Assembly (NCBI GenBank): GCA_026261815.1
Contig: JAMPIT010000437.1
Span: 5,344,001-5,408,000 of the forward strand
Length of the DNA: 64,000 nucleotides
Source of the DNA: Monarcha castaneiventris obscurior
Taxonomy: Eukaryota; Chordata; Aves; Passeriformes; Monarchidae
Direction: 5' to 3'
A program made the translations under genes and the position numbers. Under the pieces are notes generated by a model. The model was not told the DNA's origin. It made no database searches and was given only the letters and a program-made list of their open reading frames with translations. Every line of letters starts with the position of its first letter. The stretch's first letter is position 1. Below, one piece after another: positions 1-12,900 of the stretch.

Positions 1-3000
1 TGCTCACAAATGAATTCTCATCCACTGCTCTATGATACACACCTTGCTTGGCACATCAATCTGTCAATCTGAAATCCTTATTTAGTCCCCAGTGCCATTT
101 GAGCATCTCTCAGTTTTTAATGCATTCAGCCTCACAGCATCCCTCTGCAATACAGGAATGCTGCTATTCCATTTTTAGAAAGGAGGAATACAGATGCTAA
201 GTCTGAGGAATGCAGACACCATGTCTGTTGCTGAGAGTACATGCCTCAGAAGTGGGGTCTGCACTGTAGTTGATAGATGCTTCTGCTCTTCCCTCCTCCC
301 TTCCAATTTCTCCTGTGGAAAAGGAGACAGATTAGGAGCAGATGTTGCTGTTTGCTCACAGGCTGCAACTGTGATGATTCTGATAATTTAGTCTGGTGCT
401 CTGTCTTGTATGGGCTATTGGACTTCATTGACTGAAGGAAGTTCTCAGTCCAGAGCATGTTTTAAATCAAAAAAGCCAAAAATCCACTCAAATTTTAAGT
501 TGCTAATGATGCAGAATTCATCTGCAAATCCCTTCTTATGCTAAACAGACTCTGTAGCACCATTGGCACAAAGATGCACATCATAGAACTGAGGCTCTCC
601 AAACCCCTCTATCCCTCCATTGCTACTAAAACACACTGGGTTGCCAAATTCAGCATTTCATCTGCCTTCAGCTCTCATGGGAAGAAAAAGGGAGAGCAAC
701 CCTCTTTCTCTCCAGCACTGGTTGCATGTTTTGGGACTTCGGAGGTCAGCAAACAGCAGAACACATTTATCTACCCTGCAAAGCAACCACGTGCTCCAGC
801 CTTAATTATATCCTTTAATGAGTGCCAGCCCGGCTGGGGCAGCACAGATCTGTCCACTTTCGGCGAGCTTGTTGACTGACACATGTAGCCAAATTCATGA
901 TTCCTGTTCCTCCTGTCACCCATTCATGTTAGTTCCATGATTTCCACTCCAAAGTACAGCTTCCAATGCCACTTGCACATTAAATTGTGCTGATTATATT
1001 TTGCCTTTACACACAGCCCCTCATTTCAAATTGTGTCAAATTTTTGCGGTGATGTTATTAATACTTGAAAACATGCATAACAAAACTCTGACAGACCTTT
1101 AATTTAAGTACCTCTTTAGGGCTTCATTTTACTTTCAGCACTGCCAAGCATTACTTGTACAGTGAAGAGTCTGTCAGCTTTTGCATTTCTAACCATCATC
1201 CTTTAATAATTTAAAATGTCTGCCTACCTGGCTATTGAGGACCTACTCTAATGGGAATCTGCTCCAGATGTTTACCTGTAAAAGCTTTGGTGTTTTTCCT
1301 GCTAGGATATACATTCACATAGCCTTCCATCAGGATCTCAAATAACATTCAGGTAAAAGTAGTCAAGGGTTTTAGAGTGCACAAAATGATCCCCTGGTTT
1401 GACAGATAGGAAAACAAACAGAGAGAATTCTATTTGTCTGAAACCTGATGGATGAAGGCTGTATTTTAAAACAGAAAACGTATCTGAAACTCCTAACACA
1501 AGCTGAATAATTCCTTTAATAGTCTCAGGACATCTAGTTTTATATGTCATTTTAAAAACATGCCAATAATTGATGTTTACATATTAGGAGTAAGTGCACT
1601 ACTTTATTAAATAGTAGTGCAGCTATAAGGCACCTGATGGATTTGAACCAAAAGGTTAAATGCTGTTAAAAGGCTTTAAAATGATTAAGGGTAGCAATGA
1701 TTGGTACCATGCTCTACTTAAATATTTTCAAAAAAAGCTTAAGGAAGAGTTACGCACATATCCACACAACATTCTATGGAGGGCACACACAGGTTTTGCA
1801 CTAACCAGTCTAAAAGTTTTCCACTGTTCCAGTGGAAGTGCTCTTTCATGTTCAAAACCCAAGATTTACTTAACAATCTGCATCAAGCTGTCACAATTTT
1901 TTATGCCACATCTAGAAAAGCAATTCTTGTGACATCGGTGCTAAACTAATTATCTTTTTGTGTGAAGTTGTCTCCAGGTAGGCTTTCTTCCCTTCCCATT
2001 TTGGTTGTTCCCTGCAAATTATGCTTGTTAAGTCATGTGGCCAATTCACAGCAGCTTCGAATGACTGAAGCTATAATTATGTTTTGTTATATATGACAAT
2101 TGTGACTGATATTCACAGCCAGAGCCGGTTCCCTGTTGTGTGATGTAACAAACATAGAATAAAAGAAAGCCCTATTCCTAAATTGTCTGTAACGCAATTA
2201 AGATGAGACATAAAAAGTAGATGCAACAAACATTAGACAGGTACAGAAGAGAAGAGATAATAGAAATAATGACAAGAAAGTTAATGTATATGTAATATAA
2301 ATAATGTTATTCTCTGCTGTGCAGTAAGGTCTACTTAGATGTTTTATGAACTAGCAATTTAAAGCCAAACAAATCACAGCACTCAAAAATGATCTTCTGT
2401 GTGACTGGAACCAGAACTGAGTTGAATTTGAGAAGGATTTTTAACAGTGCTATCCTTGCATATGTCTTTGAAAGATGAATGTGTGCATATTTAATTAAAG
2501 CAACACTAATAAAAAGCAAAAAAAAAGTGCAGAACACAACTAATTTAAATCAGCCTATAAATCCACACTTGGCAGAAATGCCATATTTACACCTGAAGTC
2601 TTCAGGTTCAGAATGTGCTACAAACACAAATAACTATTAATCTGTATCCATGAATAGTTATTAATCTGCATATGAAAGTATAACTACAGTGTCCTGAGAC
2701 CACTCCAGCACATACACAAAAAGGACTGACACCAACCTCTAGGAAAAAATGAAAGATGTATCATTTATGGTCAGGTTTTGGAAAGTATCTGAGCACCAAA
2801 AATAGCCATTATTTACTTCATTGATTTGAACCCTTAACTTCGATAATCACTTTTGAAAAGTGCATCTTTCTGTCACTGTTACACCAATACAGATTTTTAT
2901 CCTCACAGAGTACTACCTTAATTCTTCCTCCAGTTTAGTTTTAGAGGATGATAGTTTTCATGGAGGAACATTTTAAGGTAGGAATCAATTCTTGATTACA

Positions 3001-5636
3001 GTCTGATTTTTTTGCTCACTGCCTTTGATCTTATCATTTCATAACCTCTGTTGCTAATAACGTATTTACTTAAACACTCTCCCAGCTGAATATTTGCAGC
3101 TTTCAAATATTCCTGGATGTAGACTGCAATCGATATGAAACCACTGACCAAAATGCAGTGATCTTTCTTTTCCCCATGAAAGGTTCCATAGTTTTTGTAT
3201 AATCCATAGCCCAAAGTCCCACCAGCCTCAGCTGAATGATGCATACCCTGACTGATGTCTCCAGAACTAGATTACTGCCCAAGATACACAGATGCAGAAT
3301 TTTTCTTTTGTAGGAGAGATTCCTCTTAAGACTGATGACTTTGGCAAAGTATCCTGAGGAAAATTCATTCTGCACATCATTTGCTCTGACATGGCACAGA
3401 GGCAGAGCTGAAAAGTGGCCTTCCTTTATCTATCTGATCTGTAATCTTTACAAGGATATTAGTAGTAGAAAATAACAGCATTGTAGAGACAGAAATTACT
3501 CAAAGAATAACTTCCTTATATATGAGATTCTATTCATGAATATGTTCTTCCTTTCTCAGATAAAGGACACCCATTCCTTTCTAAATATCCCAGTATTATT
3601 TTCCAGATATACAGGCCAGTGCTACCAACATTTCATTGCTGTTCACTGTTGGTGCTCTGTAATTCTATGTAATTTTAATTAAAGAAGAATTCTGAGACAG
3701 TCTCCCCCTGTGTTACCATCAAGCATACAATTAACTGTGTACAATTTCTGCTGGGAACAGTCACACAGTGATTTCAGATTAATAATTTATTATGGCTTCC
3801 ATATTTGTATCAAAAAAAAAAAAAAAAAGGCAGCATAGACTATAAACAAAGCATCTACTGAAAACAGTATATGAATTTGGAAGGACTTTTTCCTCAGTGT
3901 AGATTTTAAACCTGAAAAGCTCACACCTTCATCCTATGGACAGTGAACATAAATAATCTCTGTAGCTTTACACTCTGAAAGTTGCACATTGGAATGCCCT
4001 CACTAAAAGCTCAATCAAGGAGAGCAATACAAGCAATTTCATGCACAACCTTTCATCGTCTTTTTGGTCCTCAGTAAGTGATTGTTCTAGTGCTTCCAAT
4101 ATTGAAGATCCAATTTCTGATCTTGACTGTTCTGGCATTTTTTTCAAATCAGAATCAATATCGAAATAATACTAGCAGTTGGCTTTCTATAAACAGCCAC
4201 ATCTGTGCGGATGTTTTCCAGCGAATCCCAAAAGCAGGGATTTTAGTGCAACTGCCCTCACTACTCCTTGCAGCGCTTCAGAAACAATTCTCACAGTTCT
4301 GCAGAGAGCTTGCCTGAAAGCTTCTTAACTAAGATCCTTCAAAATCAAAGGAATAAACAATACATCTGAGGTTTCTTCAAACGCTGAGGGGAGCAATCAG
4401 GGAAGTCACTTGAATACTGTCATAATGACAAAAAAAAAGTGTCTTTGATTCAGAATATTTAGAACAGTTCCTCACTGGGAAATTTTGTTATGCTCTCTTG
4501 CTATTGTCTTTCTTGATTTTGAGGGACTATTATGGCATATTCTGATTTGGGTGGTGGAAGAGACGCAGGCACCCAGTAAAGGAGATCAAAATGCAATTCA
4601 ATCAGATGTTAGAGTTTAAATTTACACCTAAGTTGATTTATTTCCTGTCCAACAGAAAAACCCCAACTTTTAAAAACAAATCAGTCCATACGAACTCTTT
4701 TGAATTGGTACTCAGGAACAATTCTCCTCATGAGAACCAGCATGGTTCATGTATTCAAAATTTTATTCTGAGTAGATGCATCCGTTTGCCAATAGGACTG
4801 TTTGGAGGTGGAGGGATACCTAAATCCAAACTCAAAACAATGTGACAATATCTAATTTTGTTGTCGGAGAGAACGGCAGAGCTTGTAACATTTTAAAATT
4901 GTTCCCTGCCTTTGATGTCACTTTTGAGAATCTTACAATTTTTTTGAATCCAGGGTGGGGATTTATCAGTATTGTTCCAGGCAGTTATTTTTTCAAATAT
5001 TAAGTCCTTTTCATGATTTAGGAAACTAAGAAGTACCCATGCATCTTAACCTTCAGGCTACCTAAGTTATCAACAATCTAAATTCAAAGTCTTAAACAAC
5101 TTTCAAGTACTTTTTGAGAACTCAAATTTCAGACCTATCCAAAGACATCTGTTTGTACACCCTCTTTACAAATTAGTGGACTGGAAGAAATTAACACTTT
5201 TATGTCTGAGCAGAAATCTCGTTTATCTTAATATGTCGTATTTCCCTCAGCTAAGTGAACAGAAAGCTGCACTGAGTTTTCAGAAGTGTTCAGCCAAAAT
5301 GAGTTCACACTTATGTTAGTAGACATTATGAAGAAGACACCCAATTCAGCAAGATCAGAATCAGAGCAATGTCTCGCTGCATTTGAGCAAATGTGTTACC
5401 ATTTTCAATTCCTTCCTGCTTTGCAGAGTGTTTCAAAAATAGTTTTAGTTATGAGCAAGCCACAAAGAAACACTTATGCCCACCTGCCCATTTCCTTATG
5501 TAAAAGATGTTGCTTGAGAAACACTTCGAGAAAAAAATAACCTCACTAAATTTAAAAAAAAATTAAAATATTGCATATTGCATGTATCTTCTTTGGTGCT
5601 TTCTTGAGATAAAATGTGTCTTAATATTTTTTCCAG
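1..5636 (+). other. NLGN1: NLGN1 intron upstream of the exon (partial)
   Basis: AT-rich unique sequence with no CR1 copy that I can recognise. It contains a 17-base A run (3812-3828), a small perfect hairpin at 2591-2607 and an inverted repeat at 2629-2662. I looked here for a splice-site-A cassette exon, whose products in known NLGN1 begin GPLTKK, and did not see one. Short open frames are scattered on both strands with no family match. The 5' end of the intron is outside the window. Confidence 0.8.
5613..5636 (+). other. Splice acceptor and polypyrimidine tract of the NLGN1 exon
   Basis: A T-rich run (tattttttccag) ends in AG at 5635-5636, directly before the neuroligin frame. A weak branch-point match (ttaat, A at 5624) lies only 12 bases upstream of the AG, so the true branch point may be further back. 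Cutting here leaves the first base of the Asp codon (G|AC) to be supplied by the upstream exon. Confidence 0.88.
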
Positions 5637-5789
5637 ACATTCGGGACAGTGGGGGACCTAAGCCTGTGATGGTGTATATTCACGGAGGGTCCTACATGGA
5701 AGGCACTGGAAATTTATATGATGGCAGTGTTCTAGCAAGTTATGGGAATGTGATAGTCATCACAGTCAACTATCGCCTTGGGGTACTTG
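5637..5789 (+). CDS. NLGN1: Internal exon of neuroligin-1, cholinesterase-like domain (partial gene)
   Basis: Neuroligin-1 is a postsynaptic type I membrane adhesion protein. Its extracellular cholinesterase-like domain binds presynaptic neurexins and helps build mainly excitatory synapses. The exon is 153 bases: 50 whole codons plus a split codon at each end, so it is phase 1 on both sides. The translation runs from (D)[12 protein letters not shown] through [16 protein letters not shown] and [18 protein letters not shown] to a split Gly. HGGSYMEG sits where catalytic esterases carry the oxyanion-hole HGGG loop. Neuroligins are inactive esterases, and the Ser at the fourth position is normal for them. 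NLYDGSV and [10 protein letters not shown] fit NLGN1; I recall NLGN3 and NLGN4 having NMIDGSI here and NLGN2 NMFDGSV. The frame stays open into the intron on both sides, and the upstream Met at 5582 is intronic, not a start. In known NLGN1, alternative splice site A lies at this exon's upstream junction. Paralogue assignment is from remembered sequences. Confidence 0.94.
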
Positions 5790-5796
5790 GTAAGAA
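5790..5796 (+). other. Splice donor of the NLGN1 exon
   Basis: The sequence cttg|gtaagaa is a strong match to the vertebrate U1 donor consensus. It cuts after the first base of a Gly codon, giving a phase 1 junction. In known neuroligins this Gly is followed by FLSTGDQ in the next exon, which is not in this window. Confidence 0.9.
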
Positions 5797-6040
5797 GCTT
5801 TCAGCTTTCCACTAATCCCTGCTATCTGCAATGCAATTCATATTACATGTGAGAATGTACTTTAAAAAAAGAAAAAAAGGCAGAAGAGCAACAACGAGTA
5901 TTTTTAAATTTTCCTTGTCAAATATAAGGTTTGTATTCTGGGGGTGGGATATAAAGACATTGCAGGTATTTTCTGGAAGAGCCTGCTGTCATGCTACATG
6001 AAACAGGTATTCCCATTGCTGAGCTGTCCAGACAGAAGAG

Positions 6041-6075
6041 TTTCTCTTTTTTTGTTTTTGTTTTGTTTTGTTTCT
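6041..6075 (+). repeat. TTTTG-type simple repeat
   Basis: Impure tandem array of TTTTG units on the + strand, preceded by a T run, 250 bases downstream of the NLGN1 exon. Confidence 0.75.
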
Positions 6076-8680
6076 GTGAATAACACTGTTGCTTTAATTC
6101 ATAGACAGGTAAATTAATTTTTAAAAATCTTTTAAGTCATAGAGGGTAGGGTTTTGTATTGGAATGAAAAAGACTAACTTTTGAGTACCATGATTTTTTC
6201 ATGCTTTGAAAAATGAAGGATGTTACGAAAACATCTTTTTACCTGTTTGTTTTGAGCTTCGTTGTGGTTTTGAGAAGTGTTATGGGTGTCATTCAAATAC
6301 CTCTAGTATTTCTTTTCCATATAATGAATTACAGAATGAAACTTACCTTTGATTGTTTCAAACGCATCCAATAGAATGTGCTGGTGCTGTTGGTAGAGGT
6401 GTGTGGTCTCCCTCTGGGGCCTTGTATTTATGGAAGAAAAAATTCCTCGGCTATTTGCTCACTGTAGTCCCATGCATGATAAAGGCCACCAGCCCTTGAG
6501 ACAATATGATTGGTGGGGGGAGGTTTCTGTATTGATTGCATATTCTACCAGAATATTTCATGCTACTGAGAGCAGGAGTAGGATCCTGGGATATTATGGA
6601 GATCAGTACAGTAACTTCACAATGCTCACATAGGTGTAAGAGTGTTCCTTGTAACCTCTGAAGGGGTGTGACAGACCAAGTGTGATTCACAGCAGAGAGT
6701 TTGTTCTGAAGACCAGTCAACTTTGTTTTGAAATATCAGCTACTCTGCTTTACTTTTGGGTTGTGGTTCTTTGTTTGCTGTTGCTCTGTTCTTGGTGTTT
6801 TGAATTCAGTTAGCACAGTCCCCAAAAGCCTCGTTTCTGCTTTGCTCATCTGGGTAATTTTCTTCCAACAGTTTAATTTTCGTTAAAAGTTTGGCATCCT
6901 AATTTCGGGGGAGGGATGGGTTTTGACTTTAGATTTTGAAACTTATTCTACCACAACTGTGTTTTACAAGGAATTGAATGACTTCCAGAAAGATCATAAC
7001 TATTTTTGTCTGGATTTATTTCCTTGGTACTGGAGGTTTCATTCATGATGTACCACTCTGTGTATGGAAGCTCTGGTATTTTGTATGGTTTTCTTCCTCC
7101 TGTTTTCCAATTACATGATGACTTCAAGTCCTGTACACATATTAGTAGAGCAGTTAATAATCTGTTACCTGTGCCTCTAATCAACATTTCAGTTTGACAC
7201 CAGTGCCTGTCTTTGATGTCTCAAACAACATTTCTCTGTATTGTAGGCCAGTATAAAAGAAAGTATCTATTATCTGAAAGGGCTGTTTATTTTTTTATAT
7301 TATTTAGTTTGATTCCTAAGTCATTAGTAATCACAGTGTTTAAAAGGGCTAGTTGCTTGAAAGATGAAAATTAATACACCTTTGTTGGTGATAATGGTTT
7401 TTCCACTTGTAAATTAACACTGATCCTGAGGTAACCCATGGCTAACATCTCACTGAGCTTAGGAGGATTTCATTTTTGTTCATGCTTTTGTGATTCTTTG
7501 GGCTTTGTGATCTTTACTGAGCCTCAAGGGTCAAAGAGCTAATTTTGTTTTAAGTGGGACCTATTACAGTAAAACATCTAAAATCCACAGCAGAATCCAG
7601 TGATTGGTATGAATAGTTGATATTACTTCCAAGCCAACTAAAATAACCCTGTCAGGTTTGCAGGGTTTTCTTAGTAAATCCAATGCTGTTTATGTAGAAC
7701 TCATGCACATCTATTGGTGCAACGCCTATCTGTCATTTATTAAATAAATAATGATGATGTATCATTAAACAGGTAGTGGAGAAACACAGCAGCAAAAAAA
7801 AAAAAAAAGGCAGAAAAGGAAGTTTGAGCAATTTAAATTTTTCCTGCCTTTCTTTCTTTTCTAATCTACAGATACCATCAGAGTAAGACTTTGCATAATC
7901 GTAGTAGATATCAGATTTTGAGTTTGATGTTTTGAAACCTTTGTTCCTCCTTGTTCCAGGAGAATGTTACCCTTTGCAGTCACATTGAGATACGGTTTTA
8001 CAAAAACATTACTGGCAAACTCTCAACCTCCCTTACCTGATCATATCCCACGACGTGAGAGGTCCAGCTCCACTGACTGGTGCCTGTGGGATACTTGGAT
8101 CTCCACTGTGCAAAATGCCTGGATTTACAGGCAGAAGGAATATTTAAGGAATTGTTTATCACATGAGATGTAGGGACAAAATAAGGTCTGTCTTCTCCCT
8201 TCCATGTGACCTTTATTGGTCTGGTTTCTTGTATCAGTCTTTTGTGGATATATGTCTTTATTTAGGTGATCTCCATGAGTCGTCTGCCATTGTTTCACCA
8301 AGATCTTGACTTTTCTTAAATGAATAACCTGATAAATCATTATCATTCAATAAATGTTTAAAGCTGCAATAGCAGCATTTTCTTCCAGACCAACCATGAT
8401 GGGACTGGGGATGTATTTTGATATTAGGTTCCTCACAGTACTGCTATTAAGTCCACAGTAGACAGTTTTTGATGCGGTTCAGATTATTTTTCTGTTTATT
8501 CTGAGTTGAAAGATCCTTTGTTTTATGGACTAATCTGCTCAAGGAGCTGCATTTTGGGGAAGTGCAAGATTTACTTCTAAATAAAACATTAGAAAATGCT
8601 TAAAAGTGAAATCCATTTGGTAAAGAGAAAACAATAAAAATTAAAGAAGGATGAAGCAAGTGCATTTATAATTAGAAAAA

Positions 8681-8715
8681 AAACCAAACCAAACCAAACC
8701 AAAACAACAAAATAA
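8681..8715 (+). repeat. CCAAA/CAAAA simple repeat
   Basis: Four near-perfect AACCA-period units pass into impure CAAAA-like units and an A/C-rich tail that reaches about 8745. It is a decayed pentanucleotide microsatellite. Confidence 0.75.
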
Positions 8716-9908
8716 ACCAAACACACAATCCAACAAAAACCCAAAGCCCTGGTGAGTTCCTTGGCCCAATTTTGTCTTTGAAACAAGTCTGAGAACGAAA
8801 GTCTGTTAGAAACTGTCCTTAGATAAAGATGATGGAAAAGAGAACTGTTTGCCCTGGGAAATTGGGGACTACTGAATAAGAAGCCATTTGAAACAGACTA
8901 TTTATGTCTTCTTTAGATTCTTTTTGAATGCAAGTCTTGTGCAAGCAATTTCACCAAGAAGGAATACTGCAGAGGCAATCTAATAGCCCTGAAGGACAGT
9001 GCAGATATATTTTTATGGCTTTTTTTTGGGAAAGGACAAATATGAAGTTTGGATTTTAAACTCAGCTGATTTGCGATGTCAAATGTTTACTTAAAATATA
9101 TCCATAAAATATGGTAAAAAAAGCAGGAGCATTTTATTTAATTTTCATTAAGTAAATTGAAAAGATTTATAAAAGGAGTCTATTCAATGTCCAGAAAAGA
9201 TCATGATAGACAGATTTGCCAGTGCTGTTTTCAGTGTTCTTTCTTATGAAAGGTTTATTTAGAGAAGGAGAATGCTTTGAGTCACCATTGGCTACTACCG
9301 CTTTTGATTTCAGTAGCAGAGAGAAAGGAGAGAGCTGGTTTATGCTAACTGGGAATTTGTTTCCTCATTTTATTAATTTATACTCTTTGCTCTTGATTAT
9401 CTTTAAGCCACAGGACTTTAATAAAACTTTAATAGAAAAAAAAAATTACTGAAGCTCACAAACTGAACTGGAGGAAGGAATAATGACTCAGAGGAAACTG
9501 TGTTGAGCACTGCTTTAAATTTCTGACATTTTCCTCTTGAAGAGGCAGTGGTTGTCCCTACAGAAACAGTAAATTGTCATTCCAAGAGTCTGGGTCAGAA
9601 GGTGGTAATAAATAAAAACAAAAAATGGTCTGTATTTTGTATTTTCTGTTAGGCATTCTGAATGTCTGTGTTAGGAAGGCAAACATTCTAAACTTTTAGA
9701 CCAAAATTCTGTTAAAACAGAAGCACACCCATGAGTGAGATTGTCTTTGTTATGCCTTCTTTAATTATATGAAATTTTCCCTTTTGAGGAAGGTATGGGA
9801 ATTATTACTGTCATTTAGTCTTGCATTTTTATTGTCACCCTCTAGTTTGAGAATGTTGACTGGGATTACTGAATAGAAAACACTTATGCAGGTGTTACAA
9901 CATTTTGA

Positions 9909-9932
9909 TTTTTTTTTTTTTTTTTTTTTTTT
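9909..9932 (+). repeat. 24-base T run
   Basis: Uninterrupted poly-T, the longest homopolymer noted in the window. On the minus strand it would be a poly-A tail, but the adjoining sequence (9933 onward) shows no retroelement or gene copy that I recognise. Confidence 0.9.
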
Positions 9933-12900
9933 GCCAATTACTACTTTTAATGCTGCAAGTAAAGTCACTGCAGCAGACTGAAAGCTCTGCTAACATTATT
10001 CAGTACATTATTTCCCAAATAACTGCACTGAAATCAATGGGGCTCTTCAGTGCAGGGCATCCCCTTGTGACAGAGCCTGGTTGCCTGTAATTTGCAGTGA
10101 TGTGATGAGGAACGAGGGTGCTGGAAAGGTATTTTCTCCTCTTGCACAGAACTGCTTCTGAGAAGAGCTGTTCTTAGAAGTCTGTTGTGTTTTCCAGCCC
10201 AAAAGTCCCTTTTTCAGCAGTGTGTTGTGTGAGCCAGCTGTGCTGGGCTGCAGCACTCGTGCCAAATAAAACACAGATTAGTGACAGAAAACAGAACAAA
10301 GCAAAAAATACTGTCACAAAATCTGTTTCTTAACTTTTTTAGTGCCTGTTGGAGCTTTATGGATAACGTACTGACAGAGGATAAGTCTTATTATGCCATA
10401 AAATGTTTTGTTGCTGTGTGTCTGGGTTCATTAGGAAAATACCTCAGGTTTGAACATGCATTTGCTGCTGTGCAGAATGATGCAAACCTGCAACCTCTTA
10501 CTGGCCAAAGAGGTACACAGAATATAGGGACACAGCCCTGCAGCAAATGTTGGGCCACCTGTGGCAAGCCCAGAATTCCTGCCCTCATCCATCCTTCTCT
10601 CAGCACAGAGTTGCACATTCCCAACAGGCCAAAAAAAATAAAGCACAACCTTTCCTTTATGATCAATTTTATGTGCATCAGAGCCATGGTAATTCCAGAA
10701 TGCAGCCAGGTGAACCTTTTCATGGGATGAAGAATTATCAGCTGACCATTTGCAGGTCACAGAGATGAGAGTATATTATAATGAAAGCTGCTTCAGAACA
10801 ACTTGGAAGTACCTGCCTATTTCAGGAGTCTAATTCCATTGGGATTGACTAGAAGGTACTTTCTTGTTTTGTTTTAATAATTTTCTCTTTTTAAATAGAA
10901 TATCATACCATAATTTTTCCCATTGCTTTCAAATTAGATCTACTTTATTCACTGTTAATCTGGTTTCTCAAACTGATTTACCCTAATTTGGGTAATTATT
11001 TACTTTGTATTGTTTCCATAGTTTGGATGGGTTTTTTTAGTGCCTTGCTCATTTCTTTATTTTGGCAGCATGGTAGCAATACTGAAAATATTTAAAAGAG
11101 GATGTCTGTAAAATATGATTCAAAATAATGTGTAAAATTTAGATATAACACTTTCAAAAATTGCTTCATATCAGATGAAAAAGCTTAGGTCAACTTCATA
11201 AAGATATTGTGATGAACTAGTGTTCGGTTTCACTTAAGTATTTTTGCAAATACAACCTGTTATGTTCTTATTCTGCAACCTGGAGAGTTGTCTCTCCTGA
11301 AAAGAAGCCTTTTCACTTCAGTAAAAGTAAGCATCTCATGGCATAGTGGCTGTTCAGTGAAAGTAACAGTGCAATAAGAAGGTTTATGTTAGTTAGATAT
11401 CAAAGAGATAAAAAATGTACAAAGACTCTTTTTCCTACATTGCTTAGACTGCGGGGTTTTCTTTTATAGCTCACAATTTAATATCCAGTAAAAGTGGGAA
11501 AATGTTTGATCATTAGCTTTGGTGACAAGCACATCCATTATCTTTTTATGAAACCTTAAAGGTACTGTCAGGAGATGCCATTTTATTCCAGCTTTGCTGC
11601 ACCTCTAAAGGGTCTCTGATGAGCCTTACTTCTATTATCAATTTCCTAACATGTTTGAGTAAAAGTGATAGATGAGCAGAAGATTATATATTATTGCCTA
11701 ATTAAAAGTACATTACATTGAAAGTAAAGATGGAAAATTAATAGCAAAACACATCAAAATGTGCAGTCAAAAATCATTCAAAGTTTTTGAAATGGAAGAA
11801 CATGCAGGGAATGTTAATCTACAAATACTTTCAGGGACCCCTGGCAGCTTCATAACAATTTTCCTATAGATATAAATGAAATTTTAATATTTTAGCATTA
11901 TGCAGTAGAGAAGGTGTCCAGAAGGCCTGATCTGATCCCACCTTAGCCTGGGGCATCACAGAGTCTTGGTATGAAGGGCTCCAAATGAATTTGATTCTAG
12001 ATAAATAGAAGGAGTTAAGATAGAAGGAGTACTGCAGTTATCTATTCCCCCTGGTGCTGTACTTAACAAGGGCTGATTTACACATACTTAGAATTCTAAA
12101 AATGTATTAGACAATTCTTATTTAATATAGCGGGTAACCTCGGGGCAGCCCAGTTTGCAGGAGGCCCAAGCCTGGCTCATCTAGATTTGCAGTGTCCTAA
12201 TTTCATAGGTCCATTAATAGAATTAGCATTCAAATCTCAGACCTGCTGTAATTAATGATATTTTAGTGGGGATTTTTTTTTGAGTTGGTGCCAGCCAGAG
12301 GGAGGTGGGGCATGCAGAGAAAAGAAAATTGCCACCCTTGAGTCTGTACCACCAAGATGACGAAATGGATGTGTGGTAAACAATGGGTTATTGACTAGAG
12401 ATGTTTAAAGGGTCAACTGCAGAGCACAGCAGGCAAGATATTTATGAAATGGGAACCCTGAATAAACAGTGCACTCTTAAAATGAACCATTTCTTTTCTA
12501 TTTGTGCTTTTTCTAGCACAGCCAATTGACATTATCCACCTGCTCGGGTAGATGCATACACGCACCCGCTTCTCTATTTTTTAGGGCACAAAGGCATCAT
12601 TTTATTTGCCATTGAATAAGTTTCTATCTTGGTACAGGTACCTTTTAAATAACATGTTTATTCTGATGTTTTTCACTAGACTTCTTTTCTGGTAAACAGA
12701 AAAATAACAAATAACAAACTTTAAAACTATTCATTCTGGCACAAGAGCAGTTTGTGTCATTTCTGTCAAAAAAAATTACTTTTTGGTAAGATAAATTTCC
12801 TTCATCAATATTTAATCATATAATAAAAGTATCCCAGTTTTTCTAAATAGCAGATTTATCTTTGAGTGCATAATAAACTTCAGCATGATAATATTTGCAA

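Noticed and set aside
3812..3828. Poly-A runs (3812, 7794, 43648) and poly-T runs (9909, 23892, 53240) as tails of processed pseudogenes
   Set aside because: I could not read any gene-like or repeat-like sequence on the expected side of each run, and saw no clear target-site duplications.
5582..5815. A 77-codon frame that contains the neuroligin exon and starts with Met
   Set aside because: Only 5637-5789 is exon. The residues before it come from the polypyrimidine tract and those after it from the donor and intron, so this is not a short independent protein.
10281..10768. The 149-codon + frame and overlapping frames on both strands near 10.3-10.8 kb
   Set aside because: Four or five frames are open over the same bases, with no recognisable domain or splice context. 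This fits a locally stop-poor stretch, not a gene.
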